DNA of 34,246 nucleotides from Micromonospora parastrephiae (GCF_016802865.1 NZ_JAEVHM010000046.1:1-34246), one strand, 5' to 3'. Shown: positions 1 to 8,801, counted from the stretch's first letter. The notes: a model not told the origin generated them from the letters alone. Numbers and translations: made by a program.

Positions 1-20
1 GGCGTGGGTGGGCGGCGGGG

Positions 21-782
21 TTAGGAGGGGCGGGTGGCTTCGATGAGGAAGCGGGTGGCGTGGGCCTGGAACGGGCCTGTCGTGGTGATGTGGCGGTGCA
101 GGGCGTGCAGCTGGTGGCGGTAGCGGTCCACGGTGAAGTCGGGCACCGTCCAGATCACCTTGCGCAGGAACCAGACCACCGCGCCGACGTCGGAGAAGAC
201 CGCCCGCAGCGTGGCGCGGCGCAAATCGACCACCCGCAGACCGGCGGCCTCGGCGGCGGCCACCGCCTGCTCGGGATGCCGCTGCGACGGCGGCGGCAAC
301 GGGCCGAGCATCGCCTCGCTCAACTCCCGCATCGTGCCCGGCCCGATCTGCTGGGACAGGAACCGGCCGCCGGGACGCAGCACCCGCGCGGTCTGCGCCC
401 AGTCGGTGCGGACCGGATGCCGGCTGACCACCAGGTCGAAGCAGGCGTCCCGGAACGGCAGCGGCGCGTCCGGGTCGACCGCCACCACGGTGGCGCCGAC
501 GCGCCGCAGGGTATGCCGCGCAACCTCCACGTTCGGCGGCCAGCCCTCGGTGGCCGCCAACAGCTTCGGCGGACGGGGAACCTCGGCGAGCACCTCGCCG
601 CCGCCGGTGTCCACGTCCAACGCCGTGTCGGCACGCGCCATCCGGTCGGCGACCAGCCGGGCGTACCCCCAGGGTGGACGTTCCTCGGTGGCACGGCCGG
701 CCAGCCAGTCGAAGCCCCAGCCGTCGACCGGCGCGGCAACCGCCTCCGCGATCAACTCGTCGGCTTCCCGCTCGGTGCTCAT
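21..782 (-). CDS. Class I SAM-dependent methyltransferase
   Basis: A 253-aa protein with a Rossmann methyltransferase core. Visible are a motif I-like strand and glycine loop at about residues 55-62 (LDVDTGGG), a motif II-like segment near 77-88, PFRDACFDLVVSRH at 109-122 (strand 4) and VLRPGGRF at 134-141 (post-motif), the usual order for the ubiE/methyltransf_11 type. The substrate cannot be told. I start at the ATG at 782 because the methyltransferase fold begins there and a GAGG lies upstream; the frame stays open upstream, but that stretch overlaps the next gene and has low-complexity Arg/Ala/Pro composition. It lies 61 bases downstream of the DUF2231 gene on the same strand and is probably co-transcribed with it. 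A small inverted repeat (802-816) sits between them. Confidence 0.85.
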   Translation of the reverse strand: MSTEREADELIAEAVAAPVDGWGFDWLAGRATEERPPWGYARLVADRMARADTALDVDTGGGEVLAEVPRPPKLLAATEGWPPNVEVARHTLRRVGATVVAVDPDAPLPFRDACFDLVVSRHPVRTDWAQTARVLRPGGRFLSQQIGPGTMRELSEAMLGPLPPPSQRHPEQAVAAAEAAGLRVVDLRRATLRAVFSDVGAVVWFLRKVIWTVPDFTVDRYRHQLHALHRHITTTGPFQAHATRFLIEATRPS

Positions 783-843
783 GGCGGTCAGCCTCGTCCG
801 GCCGTCACGCTGACGGCAACCCATTTGCCGCCGTGCGCCCGTG

Positions 844-1338
844 TCAGGGGCGCGGGCGGGCGACCTCGACGGTGGAGCCGGCGAGCGCATCCAGGCTGCC
901 GGCCTCGGTGCGACGGCCGGTGTCGAACTGGCGCATGAGCCGGGCACCCAGGCGTACGCCGACCCCGCCGGCGGCCAGCGCGACGAGTTCGGTGAGCAGG
1001 ATGGCGACGGTGGCGCCGCGCTGTGGTGAGTGCGCGCGCACCAGGCAGGTGACCAGGAACAGGCCGGCCATCGCCGTGTTCACCAGGTTGAAGGCGATGG
1101 CGGTGCGGCGGGTGCGGTCGACCGGCACGTCCCACAGGTCGACCATGCCGGCGATCACGGTCATCGCGGCGGCGAACAGGGCGGCGACGCCGGTCCAGTA
1201 GCCGACCTCGCCGAGGAACGCCGGCCCGCCGATGACATCGGTGAGGTCGAAGACGGTGGCGCTGACGAAGAGCCCGAGCGGGAACGTCACCAGCATCGGT
1301 TGGATGGGGTGCCCCTGCACCCGCAGCCGGCTCTGCAT
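844..1338 (-). CDS. DUF2231 family membrane protein
   Basis: A 164-aa integral membrane protein. The N-terminal GHPIQPMLVTFPLGLF (residues 9-24) is the hallmark of DUF2231, and four hydrophobic segments follow the family layout (about 14-33, 46-64, 84-103, 111-130), with a polar C-terminal tail. Function is unknown for the family; some members are annotated as putative haem/redox membrane proteins. The ATG is preceded by GGGGAGG with good spacing. A SigB-type promoter (1381-1406) ends 43 bases upstream of the start, so general-stress expression is likely. The methyltransferase gene follows on the same strand. Confidence 0.85.
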   Translation of the reverse strand: MQSRLRVQGHPIQPMLVTFPLGLFVSATVFDLTDVIGGPAFLGEVGYWTGVAALFAAAMTVIAGMVDLWDVPVDRTRRTAIAFNLVNTAMAGLFLVTCLVRAHSPQRGATVAILLTELVALAAGGVGVRLGARLMRQFDTGRRTEAGSLDALAGSTVEVARPRP

Positions 1339-1380
1339 CGGTCCTCCCCAGGGTCGGCGCAGCTCACCAGTACCAGACTG

Positions 1381-1406
1381 CTACCCGGGGCCCGTCGTGG
1401 CGAAAC
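1381..1406 (-). promoter_or_regulatory. SigB/SigF-type promoter of the DUF2231 gene
   Basis: On the minus strand GTTT (1406-1403), 16 bases, then GGGTAG (1386-1381). This fits the known SigB/SigF-family pattern GTTT-N15/16-GGGTA. The -10 lies 43 bases before the ATG at 1338. The rest of the 1407-1576 gap shows nothing I can name. Confidence 0.7.
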
Positions 1407-1576
1407 GACCACGCCCGACTCGCCGCCGGCCGGGAGAACGGGCACCCCCGGACACGTTGTCGAGCCCGGACGGCCGGTGCTTGCGTGGCCGATGTCGCGG
1501 CTTCCCACGCCTGGGACCCCCCGGTGTCAGCGATCTGGAGTCGATCACGCAAGCAGCGGGCGCGCGGGACAGTCGT

Positions 1577-2317
1577 TCAGCTCTCGCGTTGGCGGGAGAC
1601 CGTCCGCACCAGGCGCTCGGCCACCTGGCGCAGCGGGATGTCCAGTGAGGACGCGGCGGTGCGCAGTACGTCGAGGGCCTCGGCGGGCGTACAGCCCCGC
1701 TGCGTCATGATCACGCCGACGGCCTGGCCGATCACACCGTCGAGCAGCAGTTCGGCGTCCCGCTCGCCGGCCATTTCGGCCTGCCGGCCCCGGTCCCGTA
1801 CGGCGGCCAGCAGCAGGCCGGCGTGTTCGGCGAGCAGCATCGCGGTCAGCTGGTGCTGTGGGGTGAGCAGGTTCGGCGCGGCGGCGTACAGGTTGATGGC
1901 CCCGATCACCTGGTCATCGATGTCCACCGGGGCGGAGATAACCCCGCGTACGCCGAGGTGTCGGGCTCGCGCCGTCCAGGCCGGCCAGCGCGGTTCACCG
2001 GTCAGGTCCACGGCGAGGATCATCTCGCGGCGCCGGATCGCGCTCATCGCCGGCGAGTCCGGCCCGTGGCGCAGGTCGTCCAGGCCGGCCAGCCGCTCGT
2101 CGGAGGCGGCCACGCCGGCCGGCTCACCGGCGCGCAACGCCGTGAATCCGCACCAACGCACGCCGGCCACCGCGTCCCGGGTGACCCGGACCAGCGCCAG
2201 CAGCGCCTGATCGAAATCGGTCAACGCGATGAGGCCGGCGGTCAGTTCCCGCAACAGTGCGGCGGTTTCCAGTACGCCGAGGTTGTGCACCACGGGTTCC
2301 CGCGTGTCCAGGTTCAC
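1577..2317 (-). CDS. GAF and ANTAR domain regulator
   Basis: A 246-aa protein with an N-terminal GAF sensor domain (about 20-170, including VISAPVDIDDQVIGAINLY) and a C-terminal ANTAR domain (about 185-240, with GVIGQAVGVIMTQRGCTPAEAL). ANTAR domains bind paired hairpins in nascent RNA and act as antiterminators; the GAF ligand is unknown. The start is GTG at 2317, overlapping the TGA of a 20-codon leader ORF as GTGA, so translation is probably coupled. There is no strong ribosome site directly before the GTG (a GGAG lies about 10 bases away), which also supports coupling. A SigB-type promoter lies upstream at 2412-2437. Confidence 0.87.
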   Translation of the reverse strand: MNLDTREPVVHNLGVLETAALLRELTAGLIALTDFDQALLALVRVTRDAVAGVRWCGFTALRAGEPAGVAASDERLAGLDDLRHGPDSPAMSAIRRREMILAVDLTGEPRWPAWTARARHLGVRGVISAPVDIDDQVIGAINLYAAAPNLLTPQHQLTAMLLAEHAGLLLAAVRDRGRQAEMAGERDAELLLDGVIGQAVGVIMTQRGCTPAEALDVLRTAASSLDIPLRQVAERLVRTVSRQRES

Positions 2318-2376
2318 TGGTCCGCAGCTCCCGTACGCGCCCGTGCCCGCCCAGCCGGCATTGTCACCTGTGTCAT
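2314..2376 (-). CDS. Short leader ORF before the GAF-ANTAR gene
   Basis: A 20-codon ORF (begins MTQVTMPAGRA) with an ATG at 2376. A purine-rich GGGAGAG lies about 8 bases upstream and the SigB-type -10 lies 36 bases upstream, the same spacing as at the proven-looking genes of this regulon. Its TGA overlaps the GTG of the GAF-ANTAR gene by two bases. I read it as a translated leader that couples ribosomes to the regulator. It has no recognisable domain and may have no function of its own. Confidence 0.45.
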   Translation of the reverse strand: MTQVTMPAGRARARTGAADQ

Positions 2377-2411
2377 CGTCTGCTCTCTCCCGACTTGACC
2401 GACCCGCCCTA

Positions 2412-2437
2412 CTACCCCGCGGAACCCTGGTCGAAAC
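2412..2437 (-). promoter_or_regulatory. SigB/SigF-type promoter of the GAF-ANTAR transcript
   Basis: On the minus strand GTTT (2437-2434), 16 bases, GGGTAG (2417-2412). Identical in both hexamer cores and spacing to the site before the DUF2231 gene. It would give a leader of roughly 29 bases before the ATG at 2376. Confidence 0.7.
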
Positions 2438-2473
2438 GGTGTGAACCAGGGCTCCTGCCGCACCGAAGGCGCA

Positions 2474-2534
2474 CGGACATCCGACGACGCGCGGACATCC
2501 GAAGACACGCGGACATCCGACGGCGCGCGGACAG
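2474..2534. repeat. 18-bp tandem repeat with CGGACATCCG boxes
   Basis: CGGACATCCGA begins at 2474, 2492 and 2510, exactly 18 bases apart, and a degenerate fourth copy (CGGACAG) begins at 2528. Each box has CGGA/TCCG arms. The array is intergenic, between the secA2 stop (2552) and the -35 of the GAF-ANTAR promoter (2437). It could be a set of operator sites or a simple tandem duplication. Confidence 0.7.
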
Positions 2535-2551
2535 GAGCCCCGCAGGGAGCG

Positions 2552-4852
2552 TCAGCGCGACGCGCCGCTGAGCCGTCGGCCGATCGAGGCGATCAGGCGG
2601 TCGAGCTCGGAGCCGAACGGGTTGTCGTGCACCAGGTAGGTCCAGGTGGCGGTCGGTCGTACCAGGGTGCCGTCCTCGGGCTCCCAGTTCTCGTCGAATT
2701 CGGTCTCGGTGAACGTGGCGATGGTGCGGGCCTCGATCTCCGGGATCAGGTTGTTGAAGGCCGGCACGGCGGCCCGGTGGAACTCGTCGAGCGGGTCGAG
2801 CCGGCCCAGCGCGCGCAGGTGCACGCCCTCGCGGACCTCCGACAGCTCGGACAGGTGCTCGGCCCAGAGCCGGTCCAGGTGGTAGAGGGCGATCGACCGG
2901 GCCGCACGGGCGAGCAGGTCCTCGTCCATCTCGCCGGCCTTCTCGGGCACCTTGTCCAGCAGCATCAGCGCGGCCACGTCGCTGGTCAGTAGCCGCTCCC
3001 GGCGCTGGGCGAGGGCCTTGCGCTGCTGCTCGATCACCACGCTGTAGCGCCAGGTGTTGCGGTGGATCTCGTGGTTGACGCCCTCGGCGACCCGCTGGGC
3101 GTGCTCCACCGCGTAGTCGACCTGCTCGTCGGTGACCAGACCGTCGGCGTTCATCCGCGGCGACGGGGGCACCGAGTCCGCGGCGTGCCGGACGACCAGG
3201 TCGTCCTCCAGGCTCACGAAGAAGACCGAACCACCCGGGTCGCCCTGCCGGCCGGCCCGGCCGCGCAGCTGGTCGTCGACCCGCCGGCTGTCGTGCCGCC
3301 CGCTGCCGATCACGTAGAGCCCGCCCAGCTCGGCCACCCGGTCCTGGTCGGCCTGGTCGCTGCCGCCGAGCCGGATGTCCACACCCCGGCCGGCCATCTG
3401 GGTGGAGACGGTCACCGCGCCGTACGCGCCCGCCTCGGCGATGATCGCCGCTTCCTCGTCGTCGTTCTTGGCGTTGAGGACCACGCAGGGCACCCCGGCC
3501 GCGTTCAGCCCGGCGGCCAGCCCCTCGGATTCCTTGACGTCCAGGGTGCCGACCAGCACGGGCCGTCCCTTGGCGTGCCAGCGCTGGATCTCGTCGATCA
3601 GCGCCTCGTCCTTCTCCGCCCGGGTGGCGTAGATCCGGTCCGGTTCGTCCTCCCGGACGCACGGCGTGTTCGGTGGGATCACCGCCACCTCGAGGCCGAA
3701 GAACTCCCGCAGCTGGTCGCCGACCAGCACCGCGGTGGCGGTCATGCCGCACACCTTCGGGTAGAGCGCGATGAACGCCTGCACGGCGATGGTGCCCAAC
3801 ACCTCACCCTCGGCGGTGGCGTCCAGGCCCTCCTTGGCCTCGACCGCCGCCTGGAGCCCGTCGGGCCAGCGGCGGCGCTGGGCCACCCGACCGCGCATCT
3901 CGTCGATCAGCTCGACCGAGCCGTCCCGGACGATGTAGTCCACGTCACGGTGCAGCAGTGCCTGCGCGTGCAGCGCCACGTTGACGGCGGAGAGCTGCGC
4001 GACGTGTTCCTCGTCGTACAGGTCGATGCCGAGCTTGGCCTCGACGGCGGCCAGGCCGGCGGAGGTGAACGCCACGCTGCGCCCGTCCTCGGCGACGGTG
4101 AAGTGCCGGTCCTTGCGCAGCCCGCGCACCAGCGCGGCGGCGGCGTGCACCGGATCCTGCTCGCCCGGCACCGCCCCGGCGAGGACCATCGGCACCCGGG
4201 CCTCGTCGATCATGATCGAGTCGGCCTCGTCGACGATCGCGGTGGTCAGCGGCGGCTGCACCCGGTCGGCGATGTCGGTGACCAGCTGGTCGCGCAGGTA
4301 GTCGAAGCCCGCCTCGCTGACCGAGACGTAGGTGACGTCGCAGGCGTACGCATCGCGCCGCTCCTGCGGGCTGGAGGCCTCGTTGACCCACCCGACGGTC
4401 AGACCGAGCAGGGTGTAGACCGGCTCCATCCACTGGGCGTCGCGGCGGGCCAGGTAGTCGTTGACCGTGAGCACGTGCACCGGCCCGTTTCCGAGCCGGA
4501 CGTGCCCGTACGCGGCGATCGCGGCGGTCAGGGTCTTGCCCTCACCGGTGGCCATCTCGGCGACCTTGCCGGACAGCAGCGCCATCGCGCCGAGCAGCTG
4601 CACGTCGTACGGTCGCTGGTCGAGGCCGCGGCGGGCGGCCTCACGGCCGACCGCGCAGATCTCCTCGTACCCGGTGGCGGCGCCGGCGGCCTCGGTCAGC
4701 TCGGCGTCGTCCAGCGCGGCGAGGTCGTCCTCGCGCGCCGCGATCGCCGGCAGCATCTTCTCCAGCGGAGCAAGTTCCACGGTCGAGCCCGGGCGCTGAA
4801 GGAACCGCCGGAACTTGCTCTTGAACCGTTGCGACACACCCATGAGCGGCAA
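2552..4852 (-). CDS. secA2: Accessory preprotein translocase ATPase SecA2
   Basis: A 766-aa SecA-type motor ATPase that drives export of a subset of proteins through the SecYEG channel. Visible are Walker A (MATGEGKT, near residue 100), Walker B with DEADS (IVDEADSIMIDEA, about 210), the helicase-like QMAGRGVDIRLGG and GRAGRQGDPGGSVFFVSLEDD in the second nucleotide-binding fold, and the C-terminal scaffold and wing regions. It ends without the cysteine-rich SecB-binding tail of SecA1, and its length is close to mycobacterial SecA2. The start may be this ATG or the ATG nine bases further in (MGVSQRFKSK). No SecY2 or accessory Sec genes lie nearby. The ABC exporter gene is 64 bases upstream on the same strand. 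Confidence 0.93.
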   Translation of the reverse strand: MPLMGVSQRFKSKFRRFLQRPGSTVELAPLEKMLPAIAAREDDLAALDDAELTEAAGAATGYEEICAVGREAARRGLDQRPYDVQLLGAMALLSGKVAEMATGEGKTLTAAIAAYGHVRLGNGPVHVLTVNDYLARRDAQWMEPVYTLLGLTVGWVNEASSPQERRDAYACDVTYVSVSEAGFDYLRDQLVTDIADRVQPPLTTAIVDEADSIMIDEARVPMVLAGAVPGEQDPVHAAAALVRGLRKDRHFTVAEDGRSVAFTSAGLAAVEAKLGIDLYDEEHVAQLSAVNVALHAQALLHRDVDYIVRDGSVELIDEMRGRVAQRRRWPDGLQAAVEAKEGLDATAEGEVLGTIAVQAFIALYPKVCGMTATAVLVGDQLREFFGLEVAVIPPNTPCVREDEPDRIYATRAEKDEALIDEIQRWHAKGRPVLVGTLDVKESEGLAAGLNAAGVPCVVLNAKNDDEEAAIIAEAGAYGAVTVSTQMAGRGVDIRLGGSDQADQDRVAELGGLYVIGSGRHDSRRVDDQLRGRAGRQGDPGGSVFFVSLEDDLVVRHAADSVPPSPRMNADGLVTDEQVDYAVEHAQRVAEGVNHEIHRNTWRYSVVIEQQRKALAQRRERLLTSDVAALMLLDKVPEKAGEMDEDLLARAARSIALYHLDRLWAEHLSELSEVREGVHLRALGRLDPLDEFHRAAVPAFNNLIPEIEARTIATFTETEFDENWEPEDGTLVRPTATWTYLVHDNPFGSELDRLIASIGRRLSGASR

Positions 4853-4916
4853 CGGTACGCGATCCGGGCCGGCTTGCGCGGCCCGGCCGCCGGCATGTCG
4901 ACCCTCGGCGAGGGGC

Positions 4917-6668
4917 TCAGGCGACCAGTAGCTGGTGGGCGGCCAACTCGCGGTAGAGCGGGTCGGTGGCGCTCAGCTCGGTGTGTGTGCCCACGGCCAC
5001 CACCCGGCCACCGTCGAGGACGACGATCTGGTCGGCGTCGACCACGGTGGCGAGCCGGTGCGCCACGATCAACAACGTCCGCCGGACGGCCACCGCGTCG
5101 ATGGCGCGGCGCAGCGCGACCTCGTTGCGCGAGTCGAGGTTGCTGGTCGGCTCGTCGAGCAGCAGCACCGGCGGGCCGGCCAGCAGCGCGCGGGCGATGG
5201 CCAGGCGTTGCCGTTCACCCCCGGAGAGCAGCACGCCGCCCTCCCCCACCTGGACGTCCAGGCCCTGCGGGGTGCGCTCCACCAGGTGGGCGAGGTTGAC
5301 CTCGTCGAGGACCTCGTGCAGCCGGTCGTCGGAGGCGTCCGGCGTGGTGATCAGCAAGTTCTCGCGCAGCGTGCCGGCGAGCACGGGAGCCTCCTGCTCG
5401 ACGTAGCCGAGCCGGGCCCGCAGCGCGTCGCGGGGCAGGTCCCGCACGTCGGTGCCGTCGAGGCGGACCGCGCCGTCGCTCACCTCGTAGAAGCGTTCGA
5501 CCAGGGCCAGCAGCGTCGACTTGCCGGCGCCGGAGGGGCCGACCAGGGCGGTACGGGTGCCGGCCGGCACCGCGAAGCTGACCTCGTGCAGCACCGACGC
5601 CCCGCCGGGGTAGCCGAACCCGACCCGGTCGAACTCGATCATGGGCGCGGGCCGGCGCGTGGCGCCCGGAGCGCCGACGCGGGCCGGCCGGTCCGTCGCG
5701 CCCTCCGCCGGCACGGTCAGGATCTCCTCGATCCGTTGCAGCGCGCCCAGGCCGGACTGCAACTGGGTGTACGCGTGCAGCACCCGGGCCAGCGGCAGGG
5801 CCAGGAAGAACAGGTACATGACGAAGGCGACCAGGTCGCCGACGGTGATCGCCCCGGCGGCCACCCGGGCGCCGCCGACGCCGAGCACCAGCAGGAAGGC
5901 GCCCTGCACGGTGACCGAGCCGACCGGTCCGACCACCGCCTGCACCCGGGCCACCCGCAGCCCCGCCCCGTACGCCTCGCGGGCGCTGCCGGTGACCGTC
6001 TCGGCCTCCCGGGCCTCGGCGCGACTGGCCCGGATGGTCCGGGCGGCGGAGATGGACCGCTCCACCGCCGAGGTCATCTCGCCGATCCGTTCCTGGGCGG
6101 CACGGGCCAGCGCCCGGACCCGGCGGGCGAATGTGAGCGCGAAGCCCAGGCCCAGGCCCACCCCGAGCAGGGTGACGCCGAACAGCAGCGGGTCGAGCAG
6201 CACCATCGCCGTGCCGGCGCCGACCACCATCACCGCCCCGGTGACCGTCTCGAACAGTCCCGAGGTGACGACCGCCCGCAGCAGGGTGGTGTCCGAGCCC
6301 AGTCGGGAGAGCAGGTCGCCGGTGCGCCGGCGGTCGTACTCGGCGATGGGCAGCCGCAGCAGGTGCCCGGCCAGCCGCCGCCGGGTGCCCAGCACCAGCC
6401 CTTCGGCGGTGCGTTGCAGCAGGTAGTCGCGCAGGCCGCCGATCGCCGCGCCGAGCACCACGAGTGCCACGAGAGCCGCGACGAGGTCGGACACCCCGAG
6501 ACCGCCGCCGACCCGGTCGAGCACCGTCCGGGTCAGCAGCGGCTGGGCCAGCGACGCCGCCGCGCCGACCAGCGACAGCACGCCCACCACGGCGAGGGTG
6601 CCGCGGTGGTCGCGCAGGTACGGCAGGAGCGCGGCCAGCCCGGGAGGGCGGCCCTCGGAAGCGGTCAT
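4917..6668 (-). CDS. ABC exporter, fused membrane and ATPase domains
   Basis: A 583-aa half-transporter of the multidrug/lipid exporter type, expected to work as a homodimer in the membrane. The first about 310 residues hold six hydrophobic segments. The nucleotide-binding domain has Walker A GPSGAGKST, Q-loop YVEQEAP, signature LSGGERQRLAIARALL, Walker B VLLLDEPTSNLD and H-loop IVAHRL. The start is placed at the ATG at 6668 (MTASEGRPPG); a GTG 27 bases upstream is possible, and neither has a strong ribosome site. The ORF runs open further upstream, but that stretch overlaps the MDR gene and is not transporter-like. It follows the MDR gene by 41 bases, so it may belong to the same transcript. 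Substrate unknown. Confidence 0.9.
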   Translation of the reverse strand: MTASEGRPPGLAALLPYLRDHRGTLAVVGVLSLVGAAASLAQPLLTRTVLDRVGGGLGVSDLVAALVALVVLGAAIGGLRDYLLQRTAEGLVLGTRRRLAGHLLRLPIAEYDRRRTGDLLSRLGSDTTLLRAVVTSGLFETVTGAVMVVGAGTAMVLLDPLLFGVTLLGVGLGLGFALTFARRVRALARAAQERIGEMTSAVERSISAARTIRASRAEAREAETVTGSAREAYGAGLRVARVQAVVGPVGSVTVQGAFLLVLGVGGARVAAGAITVGDLVAFVMYLFFLALPLARVLHAYTQLQSGLGALQRIEEILTVPAEGATDRPARVGAPGATRRPAPMIEFDRVGFGYPGGASVLHEVSFAVPAGTRTALVGPSGAGKSTLLALVERFYEVSDGAVRLDGTDVRDLPRDALRARLGYVEQEAPVLAGTLRENLLITTPDASDDRLHEVLDEVNLAHLVERTPQGLDVQVGEGGVLLSGGERQRLAIARALLAGPPVLLLDEPTSNLDSRNEVALRRAIDAVAVRRTLLIVAHRLATVVDADQIVVLDGGRVVAVGTHTELSATDPLYRELAAHQLLVA

Positions 6669-6709
6669 GCCGGGAACGGTAGTCGGCCCGGTCACGCTCG
6701 GACGCCAGG

Positions 6710-7798
6710 TCAGGCGGCCAGCACCACCTGAAGCTCCTGACGGCGCCGTTCGGCCAGATCGGTGAGCAGGGTGGGCGCCTCGTCGAACGGCACCACCGCC
6801 GAGACCAGGTGCTTGCGGATCACGTCTCCGTACGTCCGCAGCAGCTCGACCGTCTCGGCGGAGAGCCGCTCCCGGTCCCAGGTGGGTGCGAGTCCACGCG
6901 GCACCCGGCCGATCTGCGCGCAGCGCAGCGCCAGCCCGTTGTGGTGGAACTCCTCGCCGAGGCGGACCGCGTCCGCGCCACCCTGGTAGAAGGCGAGGTC
7001 GATCACCGTGCCCTGCGGTCGCAGCAGCCGCAGGGCGAGCTGCAACGCCCACGCCTGACCCCGGCACTGGAACACCACGTCGGCGCCCCGGTCACCGGCG
7101 GTGTGCGCCCACCGCGTCTTGAGCACGGCCGCCGGGTCGTCCGCCTCCGGGTCGAGGGTCTCCAGGCCGAGCGCCTCGGCGACCTGCCGGCGCTGCTCGG
7201 TGGGGTCGAGCACCACCACGGAGGCGGCGCCGTGCCGCCGGGCGAACAGGGCGGTCAGCAGCGCCACCACGCCGGCGCCGACCACCGCGACCCGCCGGCC
7301 GCGTACACCGTCGGCGAGCGAGCGGACGTCCGTGCCGTGCAGGTCGGCGGCGGCGTGCAGCAGACCGTTGGCGCAGATCGGTCCCATGTGTGCGACGTAG
7401 ACGCCGAGCAGCGGGTCCAGGTCGTCGGGCAGCGGCACGAACCGCTCGGCCACCGGGTCGGCCAGCCAGCCGGTGCGGTGCCCGTAGGTCATCGCGCCGA
7501 CCGCGCCCACCGCGACCGCCGCGGTCGCGCTCTCCACCACCCGGCCCACCTGCATGTACCCCAGGCGGGTCACCGGGTACGGGGTGCTCGCCGCGCCCGG
7601 CTGGAACAGCCCCAGGTCGGCGTTCCAGGTGACGTTCAGGTACGGGTTCGTGCCCTTGACGTAGCTCAGCTCCGTGCCGGCGGAGACGCCGCTGAACAGC
7701 GTCTCGACCCGGAAGGTGCCGGGGCGCAGCGGCGCGGCGTCCTGCTCCACCAGCTCGACACGGCCGGGCCCGGCGACCACCACGACCTTGTCACGCAT
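6710..7798 (-). CDS. MDR-family (zinc-type) dehydrogenase-like protein
   Basis: A 362-aa medium-chain dehydrogenase/reductase. The N-terminal part has a GroES-like fold (FSGVSAGTELSYVKG, GYMQVGRVVE), and the nucleotide fold follows with VAVVGAGVVALLTALFARRHGA (about 170-190) and VVLDPTEQRR. It lacks the CxxCxxC structural-zinc cluster and the usual catalytic CGSD motif, so it may not be a classical zinc alcohol dehydrogenase. Its start overlaps the TGA of the Gfo/Idh/MocA gene by eight bases (ATGCGTGA), so the two are translationally coupled and probably act on the same substrate. The substrate is unknown; a sugar or cyclitol would be my guess from the partner. Confidence 0.85.
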   Translation of the reverse strand: MRDKVVVVAGPGRVELVEQDAAPLRPGTFRVETLFSGVSAGTELSYVKGTNPYLNVTWNADLGLFQPGAASTPYPVTRLGYMQVGRVVESATAAVAVGAVGAMTYGHRTGWLADPVAERFVPLPDDLDPLLGVYVAHMGPICANGLLHAAADLHGTDVRSLADGVRGRRVAVVGAGVVALLTALFARRHGAASVVVLDPTEQRRQVAEALGLETLDPEADDPAAVLKTRWAHTAGDRGADVVFQCRGQAWALQLALRLLRPQGTVIDLAFYQGGADAVRLGEEFHHNGLALRCAQIGRVPRGLAPTWDRERLSAETVELLRTYGDVIRKHLVSAVVPFDEAPTLLTDLAERRRQELQVVLAA

Positions 7799-8801
7799 CG
7801 ACGGTCACCCCGGTGCTGAGCAGAGCCGGGGCGCTCGCCGTGGCGATCCGCACGGGCTGACCGGTGCGGGCCGAGTCGGCCACCGCGAGGGCCAGCCGCT
7901 GGGTGCCCAGCGCCTCGGCGTACGGGACGCGCACGTCGTCGCCGACGCCGCGCACCGCGTCGACGAAGGCCCGGTCCACGGCCACCCGGGCGGCCTCCGG
8001 GTCGGCCGGGATGTGCCGTTCACCGTCGGCGTCACGGATCGTCAGGCCCTCCTCGGTGAGCGACAGGGCCAGACCGTCGGCGAGGATCTCCAGCCCGGCC
8101 CTCTGCTTCCAGTCGAGCACGCAGGCCGCGCTGAGGGTGCCGACCGCGCCGTCGGCGAAGCGCAGCACGGCGGTGGTCACCGAGTCGATGTCCGCGCCGT
8201 CCACCGGCGGCGGCGTGCCGTTGCCGTACGCGGTGACCTCGGTCACCTCTCCGACCAGCGCCCGGATCAGGTCCAGCACGTGGGCGGCCTGCTCGACAAC
8301 CGGGCCGCCGGAGCGGTCGCGTCGTGACCACCACGCCACCGGGGGCACCTTGTCCAGCCAGGCGCCGCTGACCATCCGCACCGGACGGTCGGCGAGCAGT
8401 TCGCGGGCCTCGTCGAGGACGCTCAGGTACCGCCAGTGGTGACCGACGGCGGTCAGCAGGCCACGGCGGGTCACCTCGTCGGCGATCCGTTCGGCGGTGG
8501 CCAGGTCGACGGCGACGGGCTTCTCCACGAACATCGGCAGCCCGGCGTCGAGCACCGCCTGCTCGGCGGGGCCGTGCGCGAACGGTGGTACGCACACGTA
8601 CACCGCGTCCAGGCCGGCGGCCAGCAGTTCGGCCACGTCGGCGTAGGTCTGCGCCCCGTGTTGCGCGGCGAGCGCGGCGGCCGCGTCGGGCACCACGTCG
8701 GTCACCCCGACCAGGTCCACGTCTTCGAACCCGGCCAGCACCCGGGCATGGCGCTGCGCCACTCCTCCGGCACCGACCAGACCCACCCGGCATCTACGCA
8801 T
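7791..8801 (-). CDS. Gfo/Idh/MocA family oxidoreductase
   Basis: A 336-aa NAD(P)-dependent oxidoreductase. The N-terminal Rossmann fold shows VGLVGAGGVAQRHARVL, then VYVCVPPFAHGP and the family signature EKPVA. The C-terminal half has the alpha/beta substrate domain (GGPVVEQAAHVLDLIRALVGE). Family members oxidise or epimerise sugars, inositols or amino sugars; which one is not visible. I choose the ATG at 8801 (MRRCRVGLV) because AAGGGG lies 7 bases upstream; the ATG at 8828 has no good ribosome site. Divergent from gpgS, first gene of a coupled pair with the MDR protein. Confidence 0.87.
   Translation of the reverse strand: MRRCRVGLVGAGGVAQRHARVLAGFEDVDLVGVTDVVPDAAAALAAQHGAQTYADVAELLAAGLDAVYVCVPPFAHGPAEQAVLDAGLPMFVEKPVAVDLATAERIADEVTRRGLLTAVGHHWRYLSVLDEARELLADRPVRMVSGAWLDKVPPVAWWSRRDRSGGPVVEQAAHVLDLIRALVGEVTEVTAYGNGTPPPVDGADIDSVTTAVLRFADGAVGTLSAACVLDWKQRAGLEILADGLALSLTEEGLTIRDADGERHIPADPEAARVAVDRAFVDAVRGVGDDVRVPYAEALGTQRLALAVADSARTGQPVRIATASAPALLSTGVTVDA

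Noticed and set aside
802..816. CCGTCA-CGC-TGACGG hairpin as terminator between DUF2231 and methyltransferase
   Set aside because: Only six pairs, no T-tract, within a likely operon; too weak to call.
2474..2534. CRISPR-like array
   Set aside because: The 18-bp period is too short, units run without unique spacers, and no cas gene is near.
3062..5299. Long plus-strand open frame opposite secA2
   Set aside because: It is Val/Asp/Gly/His-rich without any domain and mirrors the codon pattern of the two real minus-strand genes; a high-GC shadow.
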